Part shown: positions 10,514 to 23,009 of the stretch, in pieces
How positions within the stretch are numbered: the first letter of the stretch is position 1
Layout: each line of letters opens with the position of its first letter
DNA from: Orobanche coerulescens
Taxonomy: Eukaryota; Streptophyta; Magnoliopsida; Lamiales; Orobanchaceae
DNA length: 64,000 bases
Reading direction: 5' to 3'
NCBI GenBank assembly: GCA_033398695.1
Contig: CM065804.1
Span: 14,245,001 to 14,309,000 of the forward strand
Made by a program: the position numbers and the translations under genes
The notes under the pieces: model-generated
The model's database searches: none
What the model saw: the letters and a program-made list of their open reading frames with translations, nothing else
Told to the model about the DNA's origin: nothing

Positions 10514-11609
10514 TCACTGGACACCACCGGGCCCTCCCCGAGTAGGAACGAAAACCCGATTCCCGAACATCCTGGCAACGGTCTCACAATGCACCGCTTG
10601 GTGCCCCAGTTGGCCGCACTTAAAACAATTAACCGGTGGCGAACGACAATTCTGTCTCGCATGGCCTACACGACTGCAGTTAAAGCAGGTCTTCACACTG
10701 ATCGTCTTATTCGCCTCTGGGGTAAGGTTCTTAGACTGGTCAACCGAACGAGGAGTGCTCCCAGAAGGAAACTGCGAAGCAATAGGTTCACGGATCTCAC
10801 TCCTCTGGCCTCTTGAAAAATTCCTCGAGGTCTTCTGTCTCTTACTCTCTGAACCAGATTCCGTCACAGAAACGGCCATCTCAATGGCTAAAGCTCGGTC
10901 CTGATATTCCTTCAGGGTGGTACACATGAGCGGAGCCATACTCTCACGGATATGGGGTTTCATGCGCATATTGAAGTATCGGACCTTGTCCGCTTCACTT
11001 CTCACTTGATCACGAACATAAGCCAACTGTCGATTATAATCGACTATCGCCTGGGATATTGACACATCCTGGGGCGTAGCCGAGAAAAATTCAACGATTC
11101 TGCGTTCACGAACAAGCAACGGGCAATACTCTGCCTCCATGGCGGTCTTAAACTCAGCCCATGTAGGTGTACGATCTGCAGGCACTACAGCGTGCCACCA
11201 GTCTGCAGCTTCTTTGTCGAGTAGGTACTGAGCAATGGGTACCCTCCTATCATCTGGACAAGCTACGGCATCAAATATTCATCCCAACCGGAAGAGCCGC
11301 TTTTCCCAACCTAAAAGTCGACGAACCCACAAAACGGGCGGTGCATCTTCATCACATCTCGTAACCACTTACTAGTTCCGTTATCCCTATTTGGGTTCTC
11401 ATCCCGACGTACGGCTGATTCATCCGCACTAACCGATCAACCACCTGACGAAGGATGATGGCGGCGCCAACGTCAACATTAATGCTAGTCGAATATCACC
11501 GATCCGCACCGAGTGATTGGTACTCGGCAAGGAGGAGTCGCCCTCTCCGCTCCCGATTACGACCACGACCACAACCATGACCACGGCCTCGACCTCGACC
11601 CCTTAGCAT
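10514..11609 (-). pseudogene. gag: F1-1 gag, frameshifted near its N-terminus
   Basis: The start at 11609 (MLRGRGRGRGHG) corresponds to the E1 gag start. The Arg/Gly-rich N-terminus soon loses frame. The core from about 11185 down to 10514 is open and contains AEYCPLLVRERRIVEFF, FNMRMKPHIRESMAPLM and two intact CCHC knuckles, CFNCSRVGHARQNC and CFKCGQLGHQAVHC. The N-terminal gag core (11200-11500) is spread over several frames, while copy 2 has it in one frame. The differing bases lie mostly at sites that read CAG or CTG in copy 2. Gag ends shortly after the knuckles, where protease would normally begin. Confidence 0.85.
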
Positions 11610-12860
11610 CGAACGGACATCCAATCGAATAACAAGATAAAACAAACCTCGGATAATCGACATAAGCCCAAAATCAAGACAATGCAATATTCACACGTTC
11701 ACATTGACACGGATGAACGACCTATACCTCAAAGATACACGGTTAAAACATTAAGCATACCATTGTGGTCCAACACCGGTAATATTTAAAAAAACAAGTT
11801 TATCGAGGTATTTGTTCGAATGATAATAAAAAAATTCGCGAGTTCGAAAGATTTTCTGGGGTGAAATTTTGAAAGTACTTTGTTTAATACCTCGGTCATT
11901 GAAGTGGGGGACGATACCTAACAACGTATCCCGCCACTTGGGCATACAACCCAGATTTTCCGACGAGAATAATAATATAGCAACTCACCGCGATTTAACC
12001 TCAATACATAAACACATAACGTTCTAAATTACGGAAGCCAAAGTTGTTTTGCAAAGCGAAATTTTCCAAAATCCTTTAGTTCATAAGCAAAATGACGGTA
12101 ATATTTTACAATGTCCGAAGTATTTTAAAACACATTTTTCAAATACCGTCTCGATTGTGTCATTTGAAAATACACGGCCCATTTGTCAAAATTTAACAAA
12201 TTTTAAAAATCCATATAAACCATGGTTTGACCGCACCACCAAAATATTTTCCAAAATCGATTTCTACAAAATTCTCAAACTGTAAAGTCCTTCAGAAACA
12301 TTCACAAACTTACCCATAGCGGACAAAAATTACAACATTCCAAAACGATCGAATTTAAAACCACATACTCAAATGGCAACTGGTCGCCAATTCAATCAAA
12401 TGCATCTCGTGGTATCAAGTTTAAACACACAAAGAAAATCATTCATCGGAGTTTCTCACAAACTCTACCGTTGGTACCTTCAGAACCCATCAAGGTTTAC
12501 AACCTTCACACCATACCACCCCACGCGGTGGTTCAAAAGTAAAACAACAATACGCTCAGCTATACTCATACCATGTGCCACAAGTATTAAACACGACTAC
12601 ATCACACAATGCTGTGTAAAGAAAATCATGCACCGCAATCAACTCACTAAGATAAAATCGAGATACACAGGTATTACGCATAAAGGAGGAGACTTACATC
12701 CACAGGTCGCACGGAGGTGACAGTCGCCCACGATACTAATCTCGTCCGACAACATAACCGACACGTTGTGACCACGCACAACTCAACTTGTCACCTGACG
12801 ACTCGAACGACAAGACAACACATTACTCGACAAAACATGACTTGAAACGACCCGACAACC
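11610..12860 (-). other. F1-1 leader between primer site and gag
   Basis: This is untranslated leader of about 1.25 kb with no recognisable protein, AT-rich in parts (11800-12300). Its counterpart in copy 2 is 27640-28909. The packaging signal of the element would be expected here, but I cannot point to it. Confidence 0.6.
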
Positions 12861-12891
12861 TAGGTTTCCGCAAACCTAAGCTCTGATACCA
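12861..12891 (-). promoter_or_regulatory. F1-1 primer-binding site with adjacent hairpin
   Basis: The minus strand reads TGGTATCAGAG four bases after the 5' LTR, complementary to the 3' end of plant initiator Met-tRNA. A hairpin with arms TAGGTTT / AAACCTA (12861-12878) follows at once. The same pair occurs at 28910-28940 (F1-2) and, with one stem pair fewer, at 40552-40581 (F2). Confidence 0.8.
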
Positions 12892-12895
12892 TAAT

Positions 12896-15800
12896 TGTAA
12901 CATCCCCAAAACCGTATGGGAATATTACACGCCGTAGACCCTTTCCACAAGGATCTACCAGGCTAAACATCCATAAACAACCAAATGCTTGCCCGACCAG
13001 GGTCAAACAATAAAATGATACAGACCGATATGGTCACTTACACGTGAATACACAGACCGATGAGGTCACACAACCCAATCGATAAAACTGACTTAAATAA
13101 CATTACCCACACACGGGTCGAAATACAATACAGCGGAAGACTGAAATCAACTCTGACAACACAACAAAAATCAAAATAACTCTCGACTCATGATAAGTAT
13201 CGCAGCTCGTCATCCTCTTGTGCCAATCCTGTGACTGCTCCCCTGAATCTGCATGTACTGACGCAAAGCAGACATCCACCCCGATTACTCGGGGGTTAGT
13301 AAAACTCCACTGTTTTACTAGTGCAAGTATCAAATCATACGAAATGTAACAAGCAATTAATAATCGTGATCAAATATAATAATCAAGTATCAAATATTCC
13401 CGGGAGGTTTTCACAAGAGAAGATAAGCTATGAAGCATTCGAAAATAAGATTATTATCTCGGGGCTTTTTAGAATTTCAAAACCTTAAGACCTCAAGTCC
13501 TGATTCACAAAACCTTTCGAAAAGCTTAAGGGCCTTAACCCAAAACTTGTTTCATAATTCAACAGTTTACAATACCGGAAACATTTCCATAAATCTCGTG
13601 GGGCTCGGCCCAACATTCTTTCTTAAAACTTTTCCTTTAAAAACTTTGATTTGAAAAGTATCATGCTCATGACACCGTGATCCACTGTCACGTGTCTCCG
13701 TAGGTTCAACAACCCGCATGGACTACATCACGCACAATTAAACAAACATAATCAATTCCGACACCGTGATCCACTGTCACGTGTCTCCGTAGGTTCAACA
13801 ACCCACACGGACTATTAACCAAACATAACCAATTCTGACACCGTGATCCACTGTCACGTGTCTCCGTAGGCATAACAACCCGCACGGACTATATCAATCA
13901 CAACAATCACACATACAGTCCTGACACCGTAGTCCACTGCCACGTGTCACCGTAAGCCCCGTCGAGCTCACCCGGTTGGACGCACTATGTCCGAAACTCA
14001 TGGTCCACTGCCATGCGTTATCGTAGGCCTCGCTGGATCAAAGACGATTGGACCTCGCACTCACTAAGTTCTGATCCCGTAGTCCACTGCCACGAATCCT
14101 CGTAGGTCCCGTCGAACCAACACGAGTGAACTTAGCGGTCACACACATATTCACATTCACATTACATACAACAATGAGCACAATTAATCAATCACCTTGA
14201 TCACCACAAAATCGTACATTGCACGCAAATAACACAACCTCGACACTCGCAACAACTATCATCAATCAACGACATTTAACCAACATAACACACATTCGGT
14301 ACACAATACATTGTACAACCAAGTGTACAACCATCCCATATGTACGTCGCATTCCTGCACAAATGGCACAACGCCTAACACGTATACTGATATAACACTA
14401 TTATCACAAAGCCTTCAAATTGATGGAAAACACAACCAACTCAAACATAACATATTTACGAAGGCAGGCAAAGTCATTATACATCTCATACGTAATTACT
14501 AGTCGCAAGATACAAGTCGTATAGTAAGATACTTGCCTTAATAACCGCTACCGAACGCTTCGAAGAACACAGTTCGACCGGGAAGCTCGAACCCCAAAGA
14601 AGGCAACGAACGGAAGGGTTCCGACTCGAGTTCTTCACAAGAATTCGCTCCTAAGTCACAACAATGTCAATTCAATCACAATTCTACGAAAACGTATGGA
14701 ACTTCCCAAGTTCTACTCATTGAAGCATTTTACCGGACACCTTGAGGGCATAGTCCAATTCAATCGATTATTCAAGGTAATACTCAAATTCGTTTCACAA
14801 AACTTCAGGGGTAATGAATGATTTCGAGTATACAACCATGTTCTAACAATAATCTAAACTAAAACGAATCAAATCGGCCCAAAACATCAAGAAACCTCAA
14901 AAATTCCCAAAACCAAGAGTTTAGGTGTTCTTACCTTCGATCCGGGTGGAATATGATGTTAATCCATGAATCAAACTTCCAAAACGTGTTGTTCTATGAT
15001 TCTCTTACTCAAATCCATCCATTTATGCTGAAGAAATCGCGAAGGAACGAAGGAAAAATGAGAAATGGCCGGATATCTCAGTCCAGGCCATTAAATAGGC
15101 TGATCTGCACTGTGTGCCGCGTCCCAGGGCCACCAGAAACGCCCAGGAATCAGCTTAGTGCCGCGGCACAGCCTGAGTGTGCCGCGGCACACGGTACAGC
15201 CCCTGCAACACCAAAAAGGCACACCATGCAGTCTTGGCTATCTCGACCATAACTCCTTCGTATGGACTCCGATTGACTCACCGTTTGAACCATTGGAAAG
15301 CTAACTTGATGCCCTATAACTTTACAAAGATTCAGAATTTTTGAAGTTTCCAAGAATTTATGGTGATTTTTACAAAGCCGAACTCATACTTAGAAAAGTC
15401 GTTTAGTAATCCTGAACTCAACAAAACGACACCGAAACCCAAACCTGAATACGAACCGAAGATACGGTTACGAAGTACTCACAAAGACGAATCTAAGAGC
15501 TAGTAGAACACACGATTACGACCACCCGAAGGCTCGAAATTCGACAACGGAAGGTAATTACCCCAAACTTTGAGAAATTACGAAAATGGCTCAAATGCCC
15601 GAAAATCACCATGCGACAACGAATAATCAAACCGAAGCTCACAACACGTATAACAACGTTAAATGAACTTACGAAAAACCCCAAACGATAGTTTCGAACG
15701 ATATTCGCAAGAACCGAACTCAAGCGCAGAAAAATCGCTAAAAAGCACGGAACTCAACAAAGCAGCACCGAAACGAACTCGGATGACAAAAAGTGCAGAA

Positions 15801-15902
15801 TTAAATATTCTCCGAATGACGAAACGGTCAAAAGAGAGTTTTCGAAACGGACCTCCGCCGAAAAATGAAAATTACCGGAAATCCGAAATTGCGGATATTA
15901 CA
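12896..15902 (-). repeat. F1-1 5' LTR (LTR B)
   Basis: This is a complete LTR of 3007 bp on the minus strand. On the plus strand it begins TGTAACATCCCC beside the primer site and ends GCGGATATTACA. The following bases TCACC would be the expected target duplication, but the partner flank was lost with the end of LTR A. Confidence 0.9.
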
Positions 15903-16845
15903 TCACCGCCTTTTCTTCTGCCCTCATATGGGTTAATGGGATGGATCTTATGGCTCCTCCTCTTTTTTTTTATGGCTCCTCCTCTCTCTTATTTATAATG
16001 TTTTTGGCCGCCTTTTTTTTTCTTTTCTTGTAGGACTCTCTTCTTTTCCAGCACTAAAATTTCGGCAGCCTTTTCCTTTAGATTAGGACTCTCTTTTCAG
16101 TTCTTTGCGGTCGGAGTGGGACTCTTCTCCGATTGGAGGATTTTATTTATTTCTTACTGCAAAAAAATAATATAAAAGCCTGAAACCAATAAAAATCACT
16201 TGGTGAAGTAAATTAACTTCATATATAAATAGGTAGAAAATTATCAATTTGTGCTAAAATAAAGATAATATAATTATGCATTTAGCACATAGAATTATAT
16301 AATATTTTCTATCGATCATGTTTCATGACAGTTGAACTCATAGGAATAAACTACTCAACTCACAATCTGGAGTTAGTGGTAGTAGTTTTCGCATTAAAAA
16401 TTTGATGTCATTGCTTATATGGAGTTTCATACCAAATTTCCACGGATCGTAAAAGTTTGAAGTATATTTTCTCCGAGAAGTTGAATATGAGAGAGAGAAG
16501 ATGGTTAGAGCTGATTAAAGACTACGATCCAGAGATACTTTACCATCATGGTAAAGCAAACATAGTGTGAAATGTGTTGAGTGGTAATCCAGTATATGTT
16601 CAGACGTTAGAGATGCTTATAGTACAACCGAGTCTCCTGCATGACCTGGTGAGATAAGGGTCGAAGTTTCCATTCAAAGGATTCAAGAAGATATGTCTAT
16701 GGTTGAGATCACTACTTCCTCAACCGAGATTTTTCAAAGTAGACAAAATGAGGATACGATTATGGGCAGATTGAGCGAGCTCTATGAAGCTCCCTTTTGT
16801 TCACTTGTTTGAATGGTGAGTCCCAACTAACTCATCTGTCGGTTT
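15903..16845 (+). other. Remnant DNA between F1 and F2, copy 1
   Basis: It opens with a pyrimidine-rich stretch containing a repeated ATGGCTCCTCCTCT (15948-15990), then AT-rich DNA, then a pol relic described separately. The counterpart is 31961-32899. No intact gene is visible. Confidence 0.7.
16334..16795 (+). pseudogene. Decayed RNase H-integrase fragment of a gypsy pol
   Basis: The sequence aligns by eye with E1 from the RNase H segment at about 2870 through the linker at about 3330. The counterparts of [26 protein letters not shown] and the YHPGKANVV segment are recognisable, interrupted by several stops (for example TGA in the Ala-Asp-Ala-Leu segment). Both ends are missing. It is older and more decayed than E1. 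Copy 2 is at 32387-32851 and is nearly identical, so it was decayed before the block was duplicated. Confidence 0.8.
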
Positions 16846-16991
16846 TGTAACACCCCCAGAATCAAACCGGGAATATTACATGCCGCAGACCCTCTCCGTG
16901 AGGATCCACCAGGCTAGACATCGAAACCACACAATAAAATTACATACCAACATGATAAAATACCAAATCCGTAGACCAACTTGGTCATTCG
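16846..16991 (-). repeat. F2 LTR, first 146 bp (copy 1)
   Basis: It begins TGTAACACCCCC and matches the starts of the F2 LTRs at 32900 and 40586. It is cut at ATTCG (16987-16991) by the copia LTR. The rest of the F2 LTR is not present downstream in this copy. Confidence 0.85.
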
Positions 16992-18960
16992 TGTTAGGAG
17001 TATGCCCTCGAATGCCACTCAGAGGTTGTTGAGAGAGGGCATTGTACTTCTAATTATGTAAACCATTTATATAAGGCAAATGAATGTTTCTTATTTACTG
17101 GTAGTTACTGGCATTCCTAACTCGTAAATAAACATATAGAAACTAGTCCGTGTATTTGAGAGCAAAACGTTCCACTCCTTATTGGATAAGGGGGTCGCCT
17201 TCGGAAAGATTATAGCTCAAATACTTAATCGTCATAAGTCGATGAAACTTGACTGGGCGTTAAGTTTATGTGAAGACTTATATGACGTGTTCTTTGACAT
17301 GGAGAGTGCCTGTCGAACACTAATGGTTAGTGGGAGCACACGTTATAGGTATGCTGATTAGATTAGTATACTCGAACCGACTCACCCTCGATTCGTCACA
17401 TGGATTTCACTCCGGGACAGTCAATGACGGAATCGAAAGGTTGTGATAGGTATTCGTGAACCTTCGACTTGAGGATTTAGTAGGGATGTGCTTGTGACGT
17501 CAAGATTTTCATTAGAGTAGTTCGACCGTAAACCTAAGGCGGGGTCAACCTCGACGTGCATTTTGACGGGCAAGTAGCAGGTCCTACTGAATACCAAGAT
17601 AGAATTCTTTCTCCCGTTAGTGAGTGGGTTATATGTCCTATGCGGTTATTGGCAGATGAGATCATAAGTCTTTGGCCAAAGCATTAGAGCTAGTTGTATT
17701 AGATACACGAGAGCTCGATGATCTCGATTTGCATTAACGCATGCATAGCGTCAAGTACAGATAGGGTTTGACTGACCGTGACCCTATAACTTGATCGGGA
17801 CATTTGAAAGAAGGGTTTATACGTATACTGGTATTCACGACAGAATGGTTCTTGAATGATCCCAATCATTCGTTCTCAGTTGGGGTACAGTGTAGGCCAC
17901 CAGGCTGGCTAGGTGGTGCTACTACTCTTTGGTTCCTCCCATTGCTGACTGAAACGGACCTACCGAGTCGCGCATTAGGATTGACGACGGAATGAATCAA
18001 GCTAATTCTCTCATTATGAATATTAGATATTGGATATCTAAATTTAGGACATTAGATGTCTAAATCAATTTATTGGATAAATTGATTTACGGCCTAATGA
18101 ATTAAATATATCACTGGGTGATTAATTTAATTCATGGATATAATTATTTCTTGGAGAAATTAATTATGTTATAATGTATTTGATATGTTTAATTAATTGG
18201 ATTAATTAATCGATATAAATACATCGATATGGAATCGGAGTTTATCTGTTTGGACTCGAGGGAGTCCGAAACGAACCGAACTCGTCCTATTTCTTCATCA
18301 TAGCCGCCCCCCTTCCCCACACCTTGACAAGACTTTGATTTTTAAATCAATTGGAATCTTGATTAGGTGTTTAATGAATAGATATTTGATATCTTTTTCA
18401 AGGTGGGGTTAAACATGAGTTGTTCTCATGTGGAAAGGAATTGAATAAGAAGAGAAGACTTGTCACTCTCTTAAAATGAATTAAGCCATCCGTGAGATAC
18501 ATTGAGAGAGAGAGAAAGTGAGACTTTGAGTTCAAACACTTATCTTCATCTTCTTCTTCAATTTGTTCTTGGTGATTCTTGGAGAAAAATCAAGAAATAA
18601 ATGAGAGTTGTGAGTTATACACTTAGAGTGTGATAATCTCATATTGGAAGCTTCATCACTTAGCTCTAGCCGTATCCTTGGAGGATAGCAAGGTGATCGT
18701 CGTTCCGATCGTTTCTCCGGCGCGTGGCAAGTAGAGACGCGGTACTTTCGGCGTTGGATCATTCAAGAGCTTGGGGAATAGCTCAAGAGAAGGTTACCAT
18801 TTAATCAACGGACTTCGAGGGTTAGTTTCTTACGACTCTTGCTTTTCGTTTATATATTCGTATATACGTAGCTCGATCGATCCTCGTAGGGATTCGGATC
18901 GAATTAATTTTCGTTTTACCGCTTCCGCTGGGCCTTCGTTTTAGGCACCGAATCCCAACA
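16992..18960 (+). repeat. Copia 5' LTR
   Basis: This LTR of 1969 bp runs from TGTTAGGAGTATG to CCGAATCCCAACA, with a primer site directly behind it. The same LTR, 1966 bp, stands alone at 33046-35011. The LTR holds no convincing gene. The length, the initiator Met primer site and the TG...CA ends fit Ty1/copia elements with long LTRs; lineage is not determined. Confidence 0.85.
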
Positions 18961-20239
18961 GTGGTATCAGAGCGTAGGTCTTGCGATCGTATATACGATA
19001 TTGGCATTTGGAATGCTCGATTAGATGGTGAATGATTTGGAATCATTTTAGTCATAATCGTGGTATATGTTTTTCGTTTGTAATAATTGTATTTTTCGTA
19101 AGTTTATGTCTAAATATAAATCTTAAATTTCTGGGAAATATGATTTATATTGAAGATATGAAAGTCGGAAAATATTGATTTTGGATATCCGGTCGAAAAT
19201 CTAGCCCCGAATCGTCGGACGACTTTTTGGACAAAAAGGGTATTTTGGCGAGAATGACTCGGCCGTGTCTGGGTGACACGGTCGTGTCAGCGATGTGGCC
19301 AAAGCCTTGCACGGAGACCCGGCCGTGTCGGGAGACACGGGCGTGTCTGGCCGAGTGACTCGGCCGTGTCTGGGTGACACGGTCGTGTCGGCGATCTACC
19401 AAGTCATTGCCAGGCGACCGACCGTGTCTGGGTGACTCGGTCGTGTCCTCGCCGGCATCTTCCGAGCGTGACTCGGCCAAGCTGTGCGTGATGCCGGTAG
19501 AGTGCCGAGGTGACTCGGTCATCGGCCCGTTTTCACCCGGCTCGATTTTTCCGTGTATTCTTAAAAATTAATCTCCGCACATTAAATTGGATTTAATATG
19601 ATTAAAATGATTTATGGTATTTCATTTTATAAGGGAAATTTGATTAATTGGAATATTTATAGTCGATCAATTATTTTGAACGTTATCAAATTACCGATTG
19701 TGTGAATTGATTGGATCGATTCGAATTGTTAATTGGATCAATGTATCTCTACGCTTTCCATTTATATAGTATTTATTGGATGAATGCTTTTGAATGGGGA
19801 TGTGGTTCGTGGACTTAGATTTGAATCATTCGTTTTATTCGATTGGGTTGTAAAGGCCGTTTTGAGCCTATTTATTTTACTAGAAATGTTTGTATCTAGG
19901 ATGCAATTTTCGATGTAAAATTTATATGTAATGACGAAGACCGGAGGAAGATCCATTTCGAGAAGACGAAGATTCAAGACGAAGACTTGTAATTAGATTA
20001 CGGAGTTTTTGTTTTCTAGGAACGGTCCATGAACCACATGTTGGTAGCAACTAGGTTGTGAATGGTTTTTTCATATTGTATGAATACCACAAACGCGCTA
20101 ATATGATTAATGTGCAAAGTGTAACGTTAATCGCGAAAATTCTCCCACTATAAATAATTAAGTTTATAAGGTTTCAAGGTTTTCCTTCCCTCCATCGAGT
20201 TTTCGGGAAATTGAAATCCAAACCGGATGTGCTATGTGT
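18961..20239 (+). mobile_element. Copia leader fragment with primer-binding site
   Basis: GTGGTATCAGAGCG at 18961-18974 follows the LTR immediately and is complementary to initiator Met-tRNA. The remaining 1.2 kb is non-coding leader, with a GC-rich repeat cluster at 19254-19520. There is no gag or pol before the sequence is broken by LTR T1 at about 20240, so the element is either truncated or non-autonomous. Confidence 0.75.
19254..19520 (+). repeat. GACACGG/CGTGTC repeat cluster in copia leader
   Basis: Near-palindromic units such as GACTCGGCCGTGTC and GACACGGTCGTGTC are repeated about ten times with irregular spacing. The open frames across this stretch on both strands are a consequence of its composition and are not taken as genes. 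Confidence 0.75.
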
Positions 20240-21458
20240 TGTTGCCCAAAATATTTATCCGAAGATTAATACTGCTGGAAGACGGACATCAAACAACAAT
20301 TGTGGGAGCACTTCCGAGAGAAGATAAATGATACAAGATTTGCCGGGTTTGTTAGGCCCGGGCTTGAATGCTCTCGCGAGATGTTATTAATACGAATATT
20401 CGTGGATACAAGTATTAATGAGAGAAATCTAAATACAATGAGTGTAAAAAGACTCTGTTAATCCGGCTCTTGAGCGAAGCTTGGTGTTCTTCGTCCCCGC
20501 CGATAATCTGCTGGATGAGATAGGCCGGGAGAAGTAAGACCGAATGATAGCCGTTGCCAAGAGTTGGAGATTAGCCAAGTGCTTGATGTTTGCTTCTGTA
20601 TAGTGTGAAATCCGAAGGGAGTTGAAGAAGGCTCCAGCCATGTCCAAGTGCAGGGTGCATTGCTTATATAGGGGCAGCCGGGTCCTGTCCTGTAGTGGCC
20701 GATCGCCTGCCGGCTAATATAATAAGGTGCCGATCGTCTGCCGGCCAATATTAAAAGGGGCCGATCTCCTGGGCTATCGGGCTAAAGTCCAAGAAAGATG
20801 CTGGCTGTCGGGCTAAAGTCCAAGGAAGAGGCTGCCACAGCTGGGCGGTCCAATAAGGAGCCATCACGTGTCCGGAGTCAGTCAACATGCGGCCCTACTG
20901 ACAAGCTTTCGGCGGCTTGTCGGCTGGTGGAGAGATTCTGTCAGACTGTGGTCCATGGCCCGTGATTCGCGGATCTTGTCTCGGATCTTGCACGTGGTGT
21001 CAGTCTTGAGACTTGGTCTTCGCCGACTGGATGGTCATTGGTGCTGATCGATATGAGGCGGTCGTCCCTGGGTGGTCATCCGAGGTCGCCATCGGCCAGT
21101 GGATGGAGGTCGCCAATGGTCGGTCACCAAGGATAGGTCGCCAGGTGCCGAGAGACGGTCGCCTCCAGTTTCCGGTCGCTAGGAGTCGGTCGCTGGATAC
21201 CGAGAGGAGATCGTCCATTAGTAGGTCGCCAGGGGTCGGTCGCCGAGTATCGAGAGGCGATCGTATCTGAGATTGATCGCTCGATACCGGGACTTGTCCT
21301 GGAGCCTTCGATCGGTCGATGTAGGTCGTCCAGTGAGTTAAGGCTCGGTCGCCAGGTCGCTGATCGGCAGAACTGACTTGGCCGCTCGGCAGCAAGTCGG
21401 TCGCCCGTCCTCCTAGGCGATCGCCGGTCGGAAGGTGTTAAATCTTGACACAACAATT
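20240..21458 (-). repeat. LTR T1 of an unclassified retrotransposon
   Basis: The ends TGTTG...CAACA enclose 1.2 kb. On the minus strand the sequence upstream of the LTR is a purine tract (complement of ATTGCCCCCCAGCTTG, 21459-21474), which makes this a 3' LTR. TATATA at 20665-20670 gives a minus-strand TATA box, and the following 400 bp would be the transcribed part. Bases 21000-21430 are rich in GGTCGCC/GATCG repeats. Tat-like gypsy affinity is a guess. The long open frames here follow from GC-rich repeats. Confidence 0.6.
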
Positions 21459-22159
21459 GCCCCCCAGCTTGCTCCTATGTTGAAGACATGGGGCGAGGTG
21501 GTTCTTGCTGGTGATCGTGTAAGGATGAGGATGGGCGACCTGAGCTGACTTAGGACTCGGACTTGGGCTATCATGGTCGATTGGCTTAGCTATCTTTCGG
21601 TCTTGTACCTGCAAAAAACAACATTGACCGATCCCCCATGGAAACTTGGTGGTTTCGCTTCGTTTGAGGAATCGTGCACAGTCGCGGAGATCGATGGACC
21701 GACTCCATGACCGTGTCTTGGTGCGCGAAGACAATGAGTGTCTCGTGACTCACTTTATTATGAGGGTCCTCTGTTAGGCTGCGCCTCGCCTCGTATTTAA
21801 ACGAAGGGCGTGCGGTCTCGGTCTAGAGGAGTCCTTGCGCGGGGCAGCGTCGGATGAATCAACTCCACGCTCGCGGCTTGTTAGCTCTGCTTCCACCTCG
21901 GCCAGCCATAGAGATGGCCGACCTCGACGGTGTACGTTGAGACGGGGTTGTGGCATGTGTCCACTGATTAATGTTGGAGAGCCCTCAGACTACGCCGGCC
22001 TCGTATTTAAACGAAGGGCGGGCGATCTCGGCCGAAAGGGACCTTGCATGGCCGAAGCAGCCGGTTCCATCGACTGCCAGGACCATGGCTTTATGATGTG
22101 CGGTGGAGGCGATCTTATGCCTTAGTCCGTCATGTTATATGCTGGACTGTAGATGGCGA
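21459..22159 (-). mobile_element. Interior fragment adjoining LTR T1
   Basis: This is GC-rich DNA with no recognised protein. A motif with CTCGTATTTAAACGAAGGGC occurs twice (about 21789 and 22004), each time followed by a similar GC-rich stretch. At 22160 the sequence switches abruptly into the middle of an E1 LTR, the left break of the duplicated block. Confidence 0.5.
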
Positions 22160-23009
22160 TCGTTATGTATATTGTGATTTTCTAAATGAATGATGAATGG
22201 TGAAGTTTTGGGTGCGTGAGATGTGTTCCTTCCACCCGGAGTGTCCGACGGGATGTCTGGGGGTCGATACTAAGGGGTACGGCCGCGGAAGGGAACTTGT
22301 GTGCGTGTGTGATTGAACTTCCACCCGGAGTGTCCGACGGGATGTCTGGGGGTCGATACTAAGGGGTACGGCCGCGGAAGTGGTATCCCACTCGGAGTGT
22401 TCGACGGGATGTCTGGGGGTCGATACTAAGGGGTACGGCCACGGGATACCAGTTGTGATTTTGTGATATCGTGATGATTGGAAATTGATGTGATTGCCAA
22501 TGTAGTATTCCGGAATATATATGTGGCAAATGACTTATGTTTGTGATGATTGTGTAAAACCGTATTTTTGTATATAATGTTGTGTAATTGTGTACTTGCA
22601 CTAGCTATTCGAATGCTAACCCCTTAAATGGGGGAAATGCGTCTTATGCATTTAGTCTGGGAGAGGCGAGGAGCAGGCACGGGGCACGCACGCGAAGGAC
22701 GGGATGGCTTGATGATAGTGGCTCGAGTCTGTTTTGTTTATTTCTATGTTTGGTTATTGCATATGTCGAGTATTGGAATTAAACTGTTTATTCTTGAACT
22801 TGGTTTAAGTCCCCTGCGTGGGCATCGAATTGATATTTACATTATGTTTTATGTACTCCGTTGAAATGATTTGGCCGAGGCCACGGCCCTATTTACTTTT
22901 GAGTGCATCTTTTGGAGTTTTCATTGTGGTTATGTGTCATGTGTTAGCTGGTAGACCTCAAGAGGGTTCTACGGCGTGTAATGTCCCATTTGTGAATTGG
23001 GGTGTTACA
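22160..23009 (+). repeat. E1 LTR fragment, copy 2
   Basis: It matches 6141-6994, including the triple tandem repeat (22232-22449), the hairpin pair (22602-22633) and the terminal GGTGTTACA. The upstream 1.4 kb of the LTR and all of E1 are absent here. Confidence 0.9.

Larger units (their letters stand above)
6995..15902 (-). mobile_element. F1 copy 1: gypsy element with gag only, pol deleted
   Basis: Two LTRs of about 3 kb in the same orientation enclose a 2.9-kb interior, read on the minus strand. From right to left come the 5' LTR (15902-12896), a primer site for initiator Met-tRNA (12881-12891), a leader, gag (11609-10514), two polypurine-tract copies (10411-9949) and the 3' LTR (9948-6995). 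Protease, RT, RNase H and integrase are absent, so the element depends on enzymes from relatives such as E1. The gag is clearly related to that of E1. Confidence 0.9.
6141..18960. repeat. Large duplicated block, copy 1
   Basis: This about 12.8-kb stretch recurs at 22160-35011 in the same orientation and order: E1 LTR tail, F1 element, pol relic, F2 LTR start and copia LTR. The left break is inside the E1 LTR (shared from TCGTTATGTA). The apparent right end is the copia LTR end, because copy 1 continues into the copia interior while copy 2 continues into flanking F2 DNA. Confidence 0.9.

Noticed and set aside
12881..12891. tRNA gene suggested by CTCTGATACCA
   Set aside because: Only the 3' end of initiator Met-tRNA is matched, next to an LTR; it is a primer-binding site, not a tRNA gene.
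19145..19522. 125-residue minus-strand open frame
   Set aside because: It is a consequence of the GC-rich near-palindromic repeats in the copia leader.
21000..21456. Several 85-131 residue open frames on both strands
   Set aside because: They overlap each other in a GC-rich repeat stretch of an LTR, with no domain.
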